From NCBI RefSeq assembly GCF_022414535.1, contig NZ_JADWYM010000005.1, forward strand, positions 124,001 through 188,000: DNA of 64,000 nt, read 5' to 3'. Positions within the stretch are counted from its first letter, which is position 1, and the number at the start of each line of letters is the position of its first letter. Under the pieces are notes generated by a model, which was given only the letters and a program-made list of their open reading frames with translations, made no database searches and was not told where the DNA came from. This DNA comes from Streptomyces sp. MUM 2J (GTDB taxonomy: Bacteria; Actinomycetota; Actinomycetes; Streptomycetales; Streptomycetaceae). Of this stretch, positions 8,192 to 15,728 are shown piece by piece. A program made the position numbers and the translations under genes.

Positions 8192-9013
8192 CTACGGAAG
8201 CACGCAGTGAAGGACGGTGGCGTCGTCGTGCGCCTTGCCACGCGGCCAACGTCGCCCCTCAGGGTCGCCAGCCTCCGCTTCTCGCACACGGCGGATCAAC
8301 TCAGCTGGACCGATAGAGCTGAGCACTACCAACGACTCTTCCCAGCCAGCGAGTTGGAAGCGGTCGACGAGCCGCGTCGCGCCGTCGGTCAGCAGCGTCA
8401 CGGAGGCCAGTGAGGCCAGCGGCACCGTACCGGTGACGGCATGATCGGCCGCCCGCGGATCAGGCCCGGCGATCCAGAAGCCGCCCGGCCGGTTCCGGAG
8501 CCCTGTCAGGGCGTCGCGGTACTCGGCCAGGGCGGCGGCATGTTCGGGCGAACCCGTCGGCAACGTGTCCACTGCTCCGCGCAGTCGCTTGCCGACCTCG
8601 TCCAGGCGCCGATCGGTGACGACGGTCGCGCCCCCGCTCACATCACCCAGCAGGAGGGACGAGTCTCCGAGAACGAGGTATTCCAGGACCCCCGCACGGG
8701 CGCGTGCGACGACGACGGTACTGGTGGGACTGGCCCGATGGACCAGGTCGCAATCGTTCTCATGCAGGGACCGGACAGCTCGGATCGAGTCGGCCAGGCA
8801 CTCGTGCAGGGGCCGGGCGGCACGCGTTGTGAGGGCACTCAGCAGCAGCCCGCCCAGTGTCGAGGAGAACCAGGCGACGCCATGCGAGCACCCGGTTTCC
8901 GCGCCGGCCACTCCCGCGCCGTCCAGGAGCACAGCAGCACCGGGAGCAGCGGCGGCGAAGTCCTCGTTCTCACGGCCCGGTTCGGCGGGCTGCGAGTCGA
9001 GAGCGACCCTCAC
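8192..9013 (-). CDS. PP2C-like protein phosphatase domain protein
   Basis: This 273-aa protein shows features of the PP2C fold: ENEDFAAAA near the N-terminus, VLLDGAGV in place of the usual DGxGG motif, SPTSTVVVARARAG, VLGDSSLLL, and LLTDGATRLVDRF with a late HDDATVL. These correspond to metal-binding aspartates of Mn/Mg-dependent Ser/Thr phosphatases. The GTG start overlaps the stop of the upstream HTH gene (GTGA), so it is made with that regulator. Together with the HATPase at 10037 it suggests phospho-control of the element, which is inference. Confidence 0.7.
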   Translation of the reverse strand: MRVALDSQPAEPGRENEDFAAAAPGAAVLLDGAGVAGAETGCSHGVAWFSSTLGGLLLSALTTRAARPLHECLADSIRAVRSLHENDCDLVHRASPTSTVVVARARAGVLEYLVLGDSSLLLGDVSGGATVVTDRRLDEVGKRLRGAVDTLPTGSPEHAAALAEYRDALTGLRNRPGGFWIAGPDPRAADHAVTGTVPLASLASVTLLTDGATRLVDRFQLAGWEESLVVLSSIGPAELIRRVREAEAGDPEGRRWPRGKAHDDATVLHCVLP

Positions 9014-9861
9014 GCCGTCGACTCCTCGTCGTGCCGGTAGAGGGGCGTGAGCAGTTCGACGGATCGCGGTTCGCTGGTCTCGGGGTCGTACTCGACGCCG
9101 ACCAGGGTGGAGAAGCGATGCTCGCCCACCTGTCCCCACAGGGCGTTCAGGTCGGAGGCGAGCAGTTGCACGACGCCGAGCGAACCCTGCGTGTGGATAC
9201 CGGCGATCGCGAGCAACGAGCCCTTGCCGTCAGGCCGGAGCAGCCGACCGACATACCCGACGTCGAACGACCGTGCCGGATCGCTGTCCTGCCCGGACCG
9301 GTACACGGTGCCGGTTCGCCGGTCGATGAGCGTCCACGGCCCGTCTTCCGCCTGCTCCCAGTGCAGTACGGGATCCTGGGCGTAGGTGTCCCACATCTGC
9401 TGAGACATGCGCGGACCGCAGACGACGATCAGGCCGTCACGGTTGAGGTCGATCTCACCGCTCACCGGCACGTGTTCGGAGGTGACGTCGAGGCCGTACG
9501 ATCGCGCGAGGCCTTCCAGGCCCTTGCCGGAGCTGACGTCGTCCACGGCGACGACCGTGCGCCCACGCGCGTCATCCCGCCGCAGTGGAGTCGCGATGGT
9601 GACCGCTCCCCGCCCGAAGAAGGCACCTTCCGGCGCCGGGCCGGTGTGGCGGATCTGGTGGATTCGTCCGCGGCTCAGGCCGGCTTTCGTCGCGATCTGC
9701 GCGTACGACAGCCCTTGCGCGTGGAGATCTTGAACCACACGGCGACGAAGCCGGGCGAGTTCGGTCACCTCCTGCTGCGCGTCGGCCAAACGGGTCGTGA
9801 CTTCCCTCAGGAGCAGGTACGGGTCCTCGATGGCCATGATGCGCTGCAACTCGTCCGACAT
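9010..9861 (-). CDS. HTH DNA-binding regulator with a ligand-like C-terminal domain
   Basis: This 283-aa protein has a sigma-factor-like helix-turn-helix at about residues 45-72 (AQGLSYAQIATKAGLSRGRIHQI), followed by about 200 residues with alternating hydrophobic segments (TVVAVDDVSSGKGLEGLARSYGLD, LIVVCGPRMSQ, WTLIDRRTGTVYRS). That part looks like a sensing domain; I do not recognise the family. The ATG has AGGAGGTGAAGTC ahead of it. A perfect palindrome at 9889-9904 lies 28 bases upstream of the start, so this protein is the best candidate for binding the CTAGAC sites, including its own promoter. Confidence 0.7.
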   Translation of the reverse strand: MSDELQRIMAIEDPYLLLREVTTRLADAQQEVTELARLRRRVVQDLHAQGLSYAQIATKAGLSRGRIHQIRHTGPAPEGAFFGRGAVTIATPLRRDDARGRTVVAVDDVSSGKGLEGLARSYGLDVTSEHVPVSGEIDLNRDGLIVVCGPRMSQQMWDTYAQDPVLHWEQAEDGPWTLIDRRTGTVYRSGQDSDPARSFDVGYVGRLLRPDGKGSLLAIAGIHTQGSLGVVQLLASDLNALWGQVGEHRFSTLVGVEYDPETSEPRSVELLTPLYRHDEESTA

Positions 9862-9888
9862 GACTTCACCTCCTAGCAGTAACCAGGA

Positions 9889-9904
9889 GTCTAGGGCCCT
9901 AGAC
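9889..9904. promoter_or_regulatory. Perfect 16-bp palindromic operator GTCTAGGGCCCTAGAC
   Basis: The sequence is its own reverse complement and lies 28 bases upstream of the HTH regulator gene on the minus strand. The half-site GTCTAGGG matches the sites at 8065-8162 and 10456-10471. Confidence 0.8.
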
Positions 9905-10036
9905 AGAACAGGCGCGAGATGCCGTCCGGATCGGACACCGATCACGTAGAACCCAGCCCTGCGACGAGGCACACCTTTGGGGCTCACTCTCCGACGCCCG
10001 CGCGGCAGCCATGGATCGCCATCGCGCGGCGCACCC

Positions 10037-10438
10037 TCACAGGCCCACCCGCGCCAGGTCCGCCCAGACACAGCGCCCGCCGTCGCGCCGATCCTTGACG
10101 CCCCAGCCCTTCGCACAGGCCGAGACCAGCATCAGCCCACGGCCGCCCCGATCCAGCGGAGCGTTCACACTCCGCACCATGGGCTCGTCGTCGCCGCCCT
10201 GGTCGACGACCTGAATGCGTACGAAGTCGTCGGTGAAGCCGACGATCACGAGGAACCATCCCCGGTACCAGCCGCTACGCGTGTGCCGTACGGCGTTGGC
10301 CGCCAGCTCGCCGACTACGAGTACGGCGTCATCGACGAGGGCGGAGGCCTCCCCCTCAAGCAACGCGGCGACGAAGTGACGAGCTTCGGCCACTTGCCAG
10401 GCTTGACCAGGGAAGATGCGGGACCACTTCTTGGGCAT
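10037..10438 (-). CDS. HATPase-domain protein (RsbW-like anti-sigma or kinase)
   Basis: This 133-aa protein is a single GHKL ATPase domain. The N box is VVGELAANAVRH, followed by VQVVDQGG-like and GGRGLMLVSACAKGWGV segments (the G boxes). Such single-domain proteins are common in streptomycetes and act as anti-sigma or regulatory kinases. The ATG at 10438 is preceded by GAAGGAG with eight bases of spacing; a GTG three codons earlier fits less well. A CTAGAC palindrome lies 18 bases upstream. AICE-2 has a similar gene at 24273-24713. Confidence 0.78.
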   Translation of the reverse strand: MPKKWSRIFPGQAWQVAEARHFVAALLEGEASALVDDAVLVVGELAANAVRHTRSGWYRGWFLVIVGFTDDFVRIQVVDQGGDDEPMVRSVNAPLDRGGRGLMLVSACAKGWGVKDRRDGGRCVWADLARVGL

Positions 10439-10455
10439 GCGGAACACTCCTTCGC

Positions 10456-10471
10456 GTCTAGGGGGCTAGAC
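10456..10471. promoter_or_regulatory. Palindromic operator GTCTAGGGGGCTAGAC
   Basis: A near-perfect palindrome of the same family as 9889-9904 lies just upstream of the HATPase start at 10438. It would overlap the promoter of that gene. Confidence 0.75.
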
Positions 10472-10535
10472 GGTGCAGTGAGCAGAGTATTCCTGTGCGT
10501 GGCCAGCAAGCCAGGCATCATGAGGAATTATTCCT

Positions 10536-11387
10536 CTATCGAGTGGTCGGGCCGCCCAGATCCCGGAAGTCCTCCATGACCCGGAGCAGCAGTTCCCGCA
10601 CGTCAGACCCGAAGATCGCCGCCTCTTCGAAGCGAGTGAACGTGTCCTCGTACGCGGCGACTTCCGCGGAGCCGTCCAGTACGCGCTCACCGCGGAACGT
10701 CTCGACGACCACCGCCGCCTGATCGCACAGGGTGAACCCGTGACGAGGCATGACGGGCACGGCGCGGCTCCAGGGGATGACGCCGAGCCGGACCGTGCTC
10801 AGACTCTCGACAGCAAGCAGCCGGTCAAGCTGGGCGAGCATCAGCGCAGGACTGCCCGGCCAGGTGCGCAACACACCCTCCGTCAGCACGAACACCGACT
10901 CGCGCCCAGGCTCGTACAAGAGACTCTGCCGCTCCACACGAGCAGCGACCGCGCGGCCGACGCCTTCAGGAGTGGAGTCCGGCGCACTGTCGAAGACGTG
11001 CCGGGCGTACTCCGCACTCTGGAGCATGGCTGGCAGGACCACGCATTGAAAGGAACGGATCAGCCCAGCGGACCGCGCCACCTCGTCAAGGGGTGTCCCG
11101 TAGGGAACCTCAGTGCTGGGCGTCTCGACAGCATGCGGTGCGGCTTCCACGGCGACCAGGAGGTCACGTACTTCCCGGGCGGTCGGCTCGTCGAGGCCGA
11201 GAGCACGAGACAGTCGGCCCAGGACGTCGGTACTGGGGACCATCCGACCGGTCTCCACCTTCGACACGGTCGGTTGGCCGACCCCGGCCCGCTGCGCCAG
11301 CAAGGCACCAGTCAGACCAGCCTCGGTGCGTAGTCCACGAAGACGCGTCCCGAGCGCCTTCATCCGATCCTGCCGCTCACTCCCCAT
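10536..11387 (-). CDS. XRE-family regulator with DUF5753 (Scr1-type)
   Basis: This 283-aa protein has a Cro/CI-type helix-turn-helix at about residues 24-50 (GLTGALLAQRAGVGQPTVSKVETGR) and the long C-terminal domain of Scr1-type streptomycete regulators (FQCVVLPAMLQSAEYARHVF, RVERQSLLYE). These usually pair with a short DUF397 protein; none is seen nearby. I take the ATG at 11387, which has no ribosome site and may be leaderless; an ATG at 11363 is possible. The gene ends about 100 bases before the HATPase gene. Confidence 0.78.
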   Translation of the reverse strand: MGSERQDRMKALGTRLRGLRTEAGLTGALLAQRAGVGQPTVSKVETGRMVPSTDVLGRLSRALGLDEPTAREVRDLLVAVEAAPHAVETPSTEVPYGTPLDEVARSAGLIRSFQCVVLPAMLQSAEYARHVFDSAPDSTPEGVGRAVAARVERQSLLYEPGRESVFVLTEGVLRTWPGSPALMLAQLDRLLAVESLSTVRLGVIPWSRAVPVMPRHGFTLCDQAAVVVETFRGERVLDGSAEVAAYEDTFTRFEEAAIFGSDVRELLLRVMEDFRDLGGPTTR

Positions 11388-11718
11388 AACCAGGGTTCTA
11401 CACCACGAGGCAGCGGACACCAGAGGCCTGAAGGGCGATGACCATCCGATCCTGACGCCCCAACGTGATCACCTGTTACAGGTTTCCCTACCTCATCAAG
11501 GGCCCGCGCGAGGCGCGGGCTGGCCCCTGGGCCCGGCCCCCACACGCCTACGGCGCAGGGGCCGGCCCCTGGGGCCGCAGCGAACTACGGCCCCATGAGT
11601 CGAGCACCGCATAGCGCGACCACGGTCAAGACGATGCCTCCGGCGGGGGATCGGCCGGCACCGGGATGGAGGGGGCGCCGTTCCCGGGTGCAGGTCCGTA
11701 GGGGCGTGCGCGGGGTGC

Positions 11719-11864
11719 TCCCATCCCGTCCACCATCGACCCAGGCAGAGCCGAGCGCACGTGGTTCAGGGCGTCAAGGTCGTTCGTACAGTGGCGCGCT
11801 CCACCTTGACGCCCTGAACCACGCCCGCTCCACGGTGTGTGGGTCGACGGCGGACGGGATGGGA
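11719..11864. repeat. Large nested inverted repeat (candidate cis-acting replication or transfer site)
   Basis: Three stems nest around one axis: 11719-11731 with 11852-11864 (13 bp), 11737-11743 with 11840-11846 (7 bp), and 11760-11780 with 11803-11823 (21 bp, perfect, 22-base loop). Together about 41 base pairs can form within 146 bases. It is too long for an ordinary terminator. A single-strand origin or a clt transfer locus are reasonable candidates for a rolling-circle element. Confidence 0.7.
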
Positions 11865-12074
11865 GCTGGGGAGGGTGGTGGTGATCGGCAGATGAAGCCG
11901 ACCCGCCATCAGATTAAGTGACCTTCATCACGCCGCAAATCAGAACAAACACCCCATAGAGCCACGCGATACATCCATATCACCGGCGATGACAGTGCAA
12001 CTTGTCGGCGACGTGTGGTATGGACGCAAGTCGTTGCAGGTCAGCGAGGTGACGCTGGTTTGCCAAAGTTGGCC

Positions 12075-12104
12075 TTAGTTCTACTTAGTTCTACATAGTT
12101 CGAC
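12075..12104. repeat. Three tandem 10-bp repeats (TTAGTTCTAC)
   Basis: TTAGTTCTAC occurs twice in tandem (12075-12084, 12085-12094), followed by the variant ATAGTTCGAC (12095-12104). Iterated short repeats bind replication or TraB-type proteins in related plasmids. Confidence 0.7.
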
Positions 12105-12194
12105 TCGGCCGCGAGGTCGAGGACAGGTAGATGAGCGAAGGTGACGGGCACCTGCTGTCACGCGCGTGCCATACCTTTGGAGTGCCAAGACCGA

Positions 12195-12235
12195 AGGGCG
12201 CGCCCGCCTTTGGGAAGAGGTACCGGGCGCGCCCT
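12195..12235 (+). promoter_or_regulatory. 12-bp perfect hairpin in the leader of the 85-aa membrane protein
   Basis: AGGGCGCGCCCG (12195-12206) pairs perfectly with CGGGCGCGCCCT (12224-12235). The second arm ends about 10 bases before the ribosome site AAGGAGG of the gene at 12257. It may be an attenuator or the terminator of a small upstream transcript. Confidence 0.5.
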
Positions 12236-12256
12236 CCTGACAACCAAGGAGGACGT

Positions 12257-12514
12257 ATGCCCATCCCGGGCCCCGGTGGACTGTCGGTACTTGACACCCA
12301 CCTGCTTCAAACTGTCGCATGCGGGACTCACAGTCGCAAGAAAATCATGATCTCGCTCGCCGTGGTCATGGCATGCGTGATCAATGCCGACGCGGTGACT
12401 ACCCTGCTTCGCCAAGCTACATGGTTGATGGTCACGGTGATCATTTTGATCGTCGTGCAGGCGATCACTACGCGCCTCCCGCAGCCGGGTACCGTGCCCG
12501 TCGCGCTTACCTGA
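12257..12514 (+). CDS. Small membrane protein, 85 aa
   Basis: The protein begins MPIPGPGGLSVLDTHLLQTV and has two hydrophobic segments (about residues 30-45 and 53-70, the second WLMVTVIILIVVQAI). An excellent ribosome site AAGGAGGACGT precedes the ATG. The frame is open upstream to 12131 but without a ribosome site. I do not recognise a family. It is the only plus-strand gene between the regulators and the endonuclease. Confidence 0.55.
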   Translation: MPIPGPGGLSVLDTHLLQTVACGTHSRKKIMISLAVVMACVINADAVTTLLRQATWLMVTVIILIVVQAITTRLPQPGTVPVALT

Positions 12515-13029
12515 CACAGCCAGCGCCGCGCACGACCGGATGCAAATCAGCCCCCAGCGGCTGGAAGACCGTCGTCAGGCGGGCCCCTCCAGCCGCCAGG
12601 GAGCCATGATCGACCTGCTGGCACCCGACTCAACGTTGCGAGTAGCACGGGGCGCTACCTTCAGCGGATGAGCGGCGGCCCGAGGAGTGCTCTCCACACG
12701 CCCGCACAGAGGCCCAGGAGTTCACCGCCGAACTCTGAGGCCATCCGAGTGCCGCGAGAGCGGCAGAGGCGAGCCTGTGCCCTCTGCGTGCCCGATGTCG
12801 GGGTATGGAGAGGGCAACAGCGGGGAGCTGCGGGGACCGAGCAGAGGATGCGCAGGTCAACGTCTCGCCAGGTCAGGTCACATACGCATACGCGATCTTC
12901 CAAACTGGTGCTCCAGGCCCGAGAGAAGTCCCGCCATCTGAAGAAGGTCGTCTGACCGCACGGTCGGGGGACCTCTGATCTTCTCGACATCCGGTCATGA
13001 CTGTCCGTGGCCGCTCGTACGCTTCCGTC
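12515..13029. other. Stretch without a supported gene
   Basis: Several open frames overlap here on both strands, none with a ribosome site, streptomycete codon use or recognisable sequence. The last 35 bases hold the promoter of the endonuclease gene. Confidence 0.4.
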
Positions 13030-14085
13030 ATGCGCAAAGGTGCGATCACACGGGATGCTGTTCTCAAGGCCGTCACCGAGTACGACGAGATGGGCCGGTT
13101 AGAGTTTCTGGCGAGGTACCACTTCGGCGAGGCCCGCTCATACCTGCTCCTGCACGAGGGGCGAGAGTACGACTCGAAGGCCATAGCCGGGGTTGCGCAC
13201 AAGTGGGATCACGGACGCGCGCTGCTGCCGGAGGAGTTCAGCGGAGGGAAAGACCAGGCCGCGGCATGGCTCCAACGAGCCGGCTTCGAGGTCAAGGCTG
13301 TGAAGAACCCTGACTGGGCCCGCGACGAAATCATCCTGGCCTGCCATCTCGTGATGGCCAACGATTGGAAGGGGCTAGACGCCAACGACCGTCGAGTTAT
13401 CGAGCTGTCCGACCTCCTGCAGCTCATGCCGATCCATGCTGAGGCCGACCGCAACGAGACGTTCCGCAACCTCAACGGGGTGGCCCGCAAGACATTCGAC
13501 ATCGCCACACGTCACCCGGACTACCAGGGCAAGCCCACCAAGGGTGGCGCCCTCGATGTCGAGGTACTGCACGAGTTCCTGGCGAGGCCGACCGAGATGA
13601 CCGAGGTAGCCCAGCTCATCCGGCAGGGCATCACCGCGGGAGACCTCCAGGCGCTGCCGCTGGACGATGACGAGGGCCTGGACGACTACAGCGCGCCCGA
13701 AGGTCGGCTGCTGATGAGTCGGCACAAGCGCCGGGAGCGGAACAAGGGCCTGCGGAAAAAGAAGATTGCCGCCGTTCTCAAGCAGGGCGGAGCGCTGTCC
13801 TGTGAGGCATGTGGTTTCGACTTCGAAGAAGTCTACGGTGACCGCGGCAGCGGCTACATCGAGTGCCACCACGTTGTACCCCTGCATGAGGCAGGCGAAG
13901 GCCGCACTAAGCTGAACGATCTTGCGCTCATCTGTGCAAACTGCCATCGCATGATCCACCGCCGTGCCCCTTGGCCGACTCCAGAAGGACTGCGGAACAT
14001 CATCATGAGCCGCCGGGACACCGCGGCACACATCCCCGCCCAGAAGAACGCAGACGCCGCAGAGCCCGCCAACGACCGAGCGTAG
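13030..14085 (+). CDS. McrA-like HNH endonuclease (type IV restriction-like cargo)
   Basis: This 351-aa protein ends in a zinc-bound HNH nuclease: CEACGFDFEEVYG, then ECHHVVPLHE and LALICANCHRMIH, giving paired cysteines and the catalytic histidine at CHH. The N-terminal 90 residues (MRKGAITRDAVLKAVTEYDE, LLHEGREYDSKAIAGVAH) resemble the head domain of ScoMcrA-type enzymes, and the middle (RDEIILACHLVMAND, LSDLLQLMP, RNLNGVARK) is the segment often found with such HNH domains. ScoMcrA cuts modified DNA; no SRA or sulphur-binding domain is obvious here, so specificity is open. The ATG at 13030 follows TACGCT by seven bases, a leaderless promoter. It is likely defence cargo. Confidence 0.8.
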   Translation: MRKGAITRDAVLKAVTEYDEMGRLEFLARYHFGEARSYLLLHEGREYDSKAIAGVAHKWDHGRALLPEEFSGGKDQAAAWLQRAGFEVKAVKNPDWARDEIILACHLVMANDWKGLDANDRRVIELSDLLQLMPIHAEADRNETFRNLNGVARKTFDIATRHPDYQGKPTKGGALDVEVLHEFLARPTEMTEVAQLIRQGITAGDLQALPLDDDEGLDDYSAPEGRLLMSRHKRRERNKGLRKKKIAAVLKQGGALSCEACGFDFEEVYGDRGSGYIECHHVVPLHEAGEGRTKLNDLALICANCHRMIHRRAPWPTPEGLRNIIMSRRDTAAHIPAQKNADAAEPANDRA

Positions 14086-14167
14086 CCCTCCAAGGTCCGT
14101 TCCCCACCCGTGCCCGATCGAGCGGGAAGCCAGGGGGATTCGCGGCCAGGTTCGGAGAACCGACACG

Positions 14168-14208
14168 AGAACGACCCCCGACCGTCAACCCAGGTCAGGG
14201 GCCGTTCT
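14168..14208 (-). terminator. Hairpin terminator shared by the HNH gene and the tRNA-Ser relic
   Basis: A 16-bp stem with two imperfect positions pairs 14168-14183 with 14193-14208. It lies about 80 bases after the endonuclease stop and, on the minus strand, directly downstream of the tRNA-Ser 3' fragment, the usual place for a tRNA terminator. Confidence 0.6.
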
Positions 14209-14222
14209 CACTGCTCAGTGAG

Positions 14223-14277
14223 CGGAGGCGCTGGGATTTGAACCCACGGTGACATCGCTGCCACGACGGCTTTCAAG
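14223..14277 (-). pseudogene. 3' half of a tRNA-Ser(TGA) gene (attachment-site relic)
   Basis: On the minus strand the sequence runs from an anticodon loop CTTGAAA through the 3' anticodon stem, a class II variable arm GTGGC-AGCGAT-GTCAC, a T arm with loop TTCAAAT and an acceptor strand CGCCTCC plus G. The 5' half of the tRNA is absent: the bases before the loop (GCAAT) cannot pair with GCCGT. One T-stem pair is G-G. Half tRNAs that start at the anticodon loop are what tyrosine-integrase elements leave or carry at their ends. AICE-1 itself uses a serine integrase, so this is probably a scar of another element. Confidence 0.7.
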
Positions 14278-14344
14278 ATTGCTCACTCTGCTCTCAACGT
14301 CTGCGGGGACCGCTCTCTCGCGAGGTTCGCAGCGAAGCCGCAGG

Positions 14345-14854
14345 TCAGAGCGCTTCCTTGTTCTCCTTCGGCGCCTCACCCGACTTATGTACTGGAGGCA
14401 AAACACTCCACGGGAAGTTGATCCAGTCGTCGGTCCGCTTCCACACGTACTCGCACTTCACCAGGGACTGCGACTTCTCGTACACGACGGCCGAGCGGAC
14501 CTCGGCGACATGGTCGAGGCAGAAGTCGTGGACGAGCTTGAGTGTCTTGCCGGTGTCGGCGACGTCGTCCGCGATCAGCACCTTCTTGTCGGTGAAGTCG
14601 ATGGCGTTGGGCACGGGCGCGAGCATGACCGGCATGTCGAGGGTGGTCCCCACGCCGGTGTAGAACTCGACGTTGACCAGGTGGATGTTCTTGCAGTCGA
14701 GGGCGTAGGCGAGCCCACCGGCCACGAAGACGCCGCCCCGGGCGATGCTGAGCACGACATCGGGCTGGTAGCCGTCGTCGGCGATGGTCTGGGCGAGTTC
14801 GCGGACGGCCGTCCCGAAGCCCTCGTAGGTCAGGTTCTCCCGGACGGCGTTCAT
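14345..14854 (-). CDS. Phosphoribosyltransferase (purine-type), 3' end replaced by AICE-1
   Basis: This 169-aa enzyme has the PRPP-binding motif VLIADDVADTGKTL preceded by VVLSIARGGVFVAGGLAY, as in Gpt/hypoxanthine-type phosphoribosyltransferases, which join a base to PRPP in salvage. The substrate cannot be told from sequence. It starts eight bases after dcd, so the two are cotranscribed. The last 20 or so codons (WSVLPPVHKSGEAPKENKEAL) use A/T-ending codons unlike the rest of the gene and duplicate the chromosomal tail at 1500-1565. I infer that AICE-1 integrated inside the gene and restored it with its own tail. Confidence 0.88.
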   Translation of the reverse strand: MNAVRENLTYEGFGTAVRELAQTIADDGYQPDVVLSIARGGVFVAGGLAYALDCKNIHLVNVEFYTGVGTTLDMPVMLAPVPNAIDFTDKKVLIADDVADTGKTLKLVHDFCLDHVAEVRSAVVYEKSQSLVKCEYVWKRTDDWINFPWSVLPPVHKSGEAPKENKEAL

Positions 14855-14862
14855 CTGGCCGC

Positions 14863-15438
14863 TCACACCTGGGTCCGGTGGAAGTTGATGTAGGAGCGGG
14901 ACGCGGTCGGGCCGCGCTGCCCCTGGTAGCGGGAGCCGTACCGCTCGCTGCCGTACGGGGACTCGGCGGGTGAGGTGAGCCGGAACATGCACAGCTGGCC
15001 GATCTTCATGCCGGGCCAGAGCTTGATGGGGAGCGTGGCGAGGTTGCTCAGCTCCAGGGTGACGTGGCCGGAGAAGCCGGGGTCGATGAACCCCGCGGTG
15101 GAGTGGGTGACCAGCCCGAGCCGGCCGAGGGAACTCTTGCCCTCCAGGCGGGACGCGAGGTCGTCCGGAAGCGTGATCACCTCGTACGTCGAGGCGAGCA
15201 CGAACTCCCCGGGGTGCAGGATGAACGGCTCGTCGCCCTCGGGCTCGACCATCCGCGTGAGGTCGGCCTGCTCGACCGAAGGGTCGATGTGGGGGTAGCG
15301 GTGGTTCTCGAACACGCGGAAATACCGGTCGAGACGCACGTCGATACTCGACGGCTGCACCATGGATTCGTCGTAGGGGTCGATCCGAACCCGCCCGGCG
15401 TCGATCTCGGCCCGGATGTCCTTGTCTGAGAGAAGCAC
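14863..15438 (-). CDS. dcd: dCTP deaminase
   Basis: This 191-aa enzyme deaminates dCTP toward dUMP synthesis. The recognisable core is [68 protein letters not shown] and MKIGQL, including the SSLGR motif and the catalytic glutamate in the HVTLELSN region. The length is standard. The GTG start follows TATCCT (15445-15450 on the opposite strand) by six bases, indicating a leaderless transcript. It is cotranscribed with the phosphoribosyltransferase gene. Confidence 0.95.
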   Translation of the reverse strand: MLLSDKDIRAEIDAGRVRIDPYDESMVQPSSIDVRLDRYFRVFENHRYPHIDPSVEQADLTRMVEPEGDEPFILHPGEFVLASTYEVITLPDDLASRLEGKSSLGRLGLVTHSTAGFIDPGFSGHVTLELSNLATLPIKLWPGMKIGQLCMFRLTSPAESPYGSERYGSRYQGQRGPTASRSYINFHRTQV

Positions 15439-15508
15439 TCCCCGAGGATACGCAAGGCGTGCGGAGCCCCGACAATCGCGACGGCTCCGCACGCCGTTGA
15501 TCTTGTCT

Positions 15509-15560
15509 GCGCCGCAGCCGCAGGCCGGGGCCGGCGGCTGTCCGGCCGCGGCTGCGGCGC
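15509..15560 (-). terminator. GC-rich hairpin between the 52-aa gene and dcd
   Basis: GCGCCGCAGCCGC (15509-15521) pairs perfectly with GCGGCTGCGGCGC (15548-15560), and the loop can fold further (GGCCGG/CCGGCC). It begins 10 bases after the stop of the gene at 15570-15728 and separates it from dcd. Confidence 0.6.
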
Positions 15561-15569
15561 CTGCTGCCG

Positions 15570-15728
15570 CTACCGCTTCTCGAACGTCACCGGCACCGCA
15601 CTGCGGAGCCGGGCGCAACGAGGACACCGCACGAGCCGGCCGGGCCCGAGTCGCTCGGCCTGCTGCATCGGGAACGAAGCGGTGGTGAACACGTGCCCAT
15701 CGGCACAACGGACGACGGTGCGCTCCAT
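15570..15728 (-). CDS. Small CxxC protein, 52 aa
   Basis: The protein reads [20 protein letters not shown] and continues with [21 protein letters not shown], ending VPVTFEKR. The pair RCADGHVF and RCPRC supplies three cysteines and a histidine, likely a zinc site. Proteins with the pattern CxxGHxF...CPxC are short conserved streptomycete proteins of unknown role. G/C third positions support coding. It lies between dcd and the tRNA-Gly gene, in the chromosomal islet between the two AICEs. Confidence 0.75.
   Translation of the reverse strand: MERTVVRCADGHVFTTASFPMQQAERLGPGRLVRCPRCARLRSAVPVTFEKR

Larger units (their letters stand above)
11388..12256. other. AICE-1 non-coding region rich in repeats
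   Basis: About 870 bases hold no gene that I can support on either strand. The region contains GC-rich inverted repeats near 11505-11580, a large nested palindrome at 11719-11864, three tandem 10-bp repeats at 12075-12104 and a hairpin at 12195-12235. Such a cluster is what a cis-acting transfer or replication locus would look like; the role is inferred. Confidence 0.5.
1558..14410. mobile_element. AICE-1: serine-integrase integrative and conjugative element
   Basis: A block of about 12.8 kb lies between the two copies of the phosphoribosyltransferase 3' end. It contains a large serine integrase, a rolling-circle Rep, SpdD- and SpdB-like spread proteins, an FtsK-type DNA translocase and regulators, the set that defines actinomycete integrative and conjugative elements. 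Both ends are defined by the duplicated gene tail, so the boundaries are known to within a few tens of bases; the exact crossover dinucleotide is not visible. No Xis gene is present, as expected for a serine integrase. The right end carries a McrA-like endonuclease as cargo. Confidence 0.85.

Noticed and set aside
12661..12990. Overlapping small frames on both strands before the HNH gene
   Set aside because: No ribosome site, mixed codon use and no recognisable sequence.
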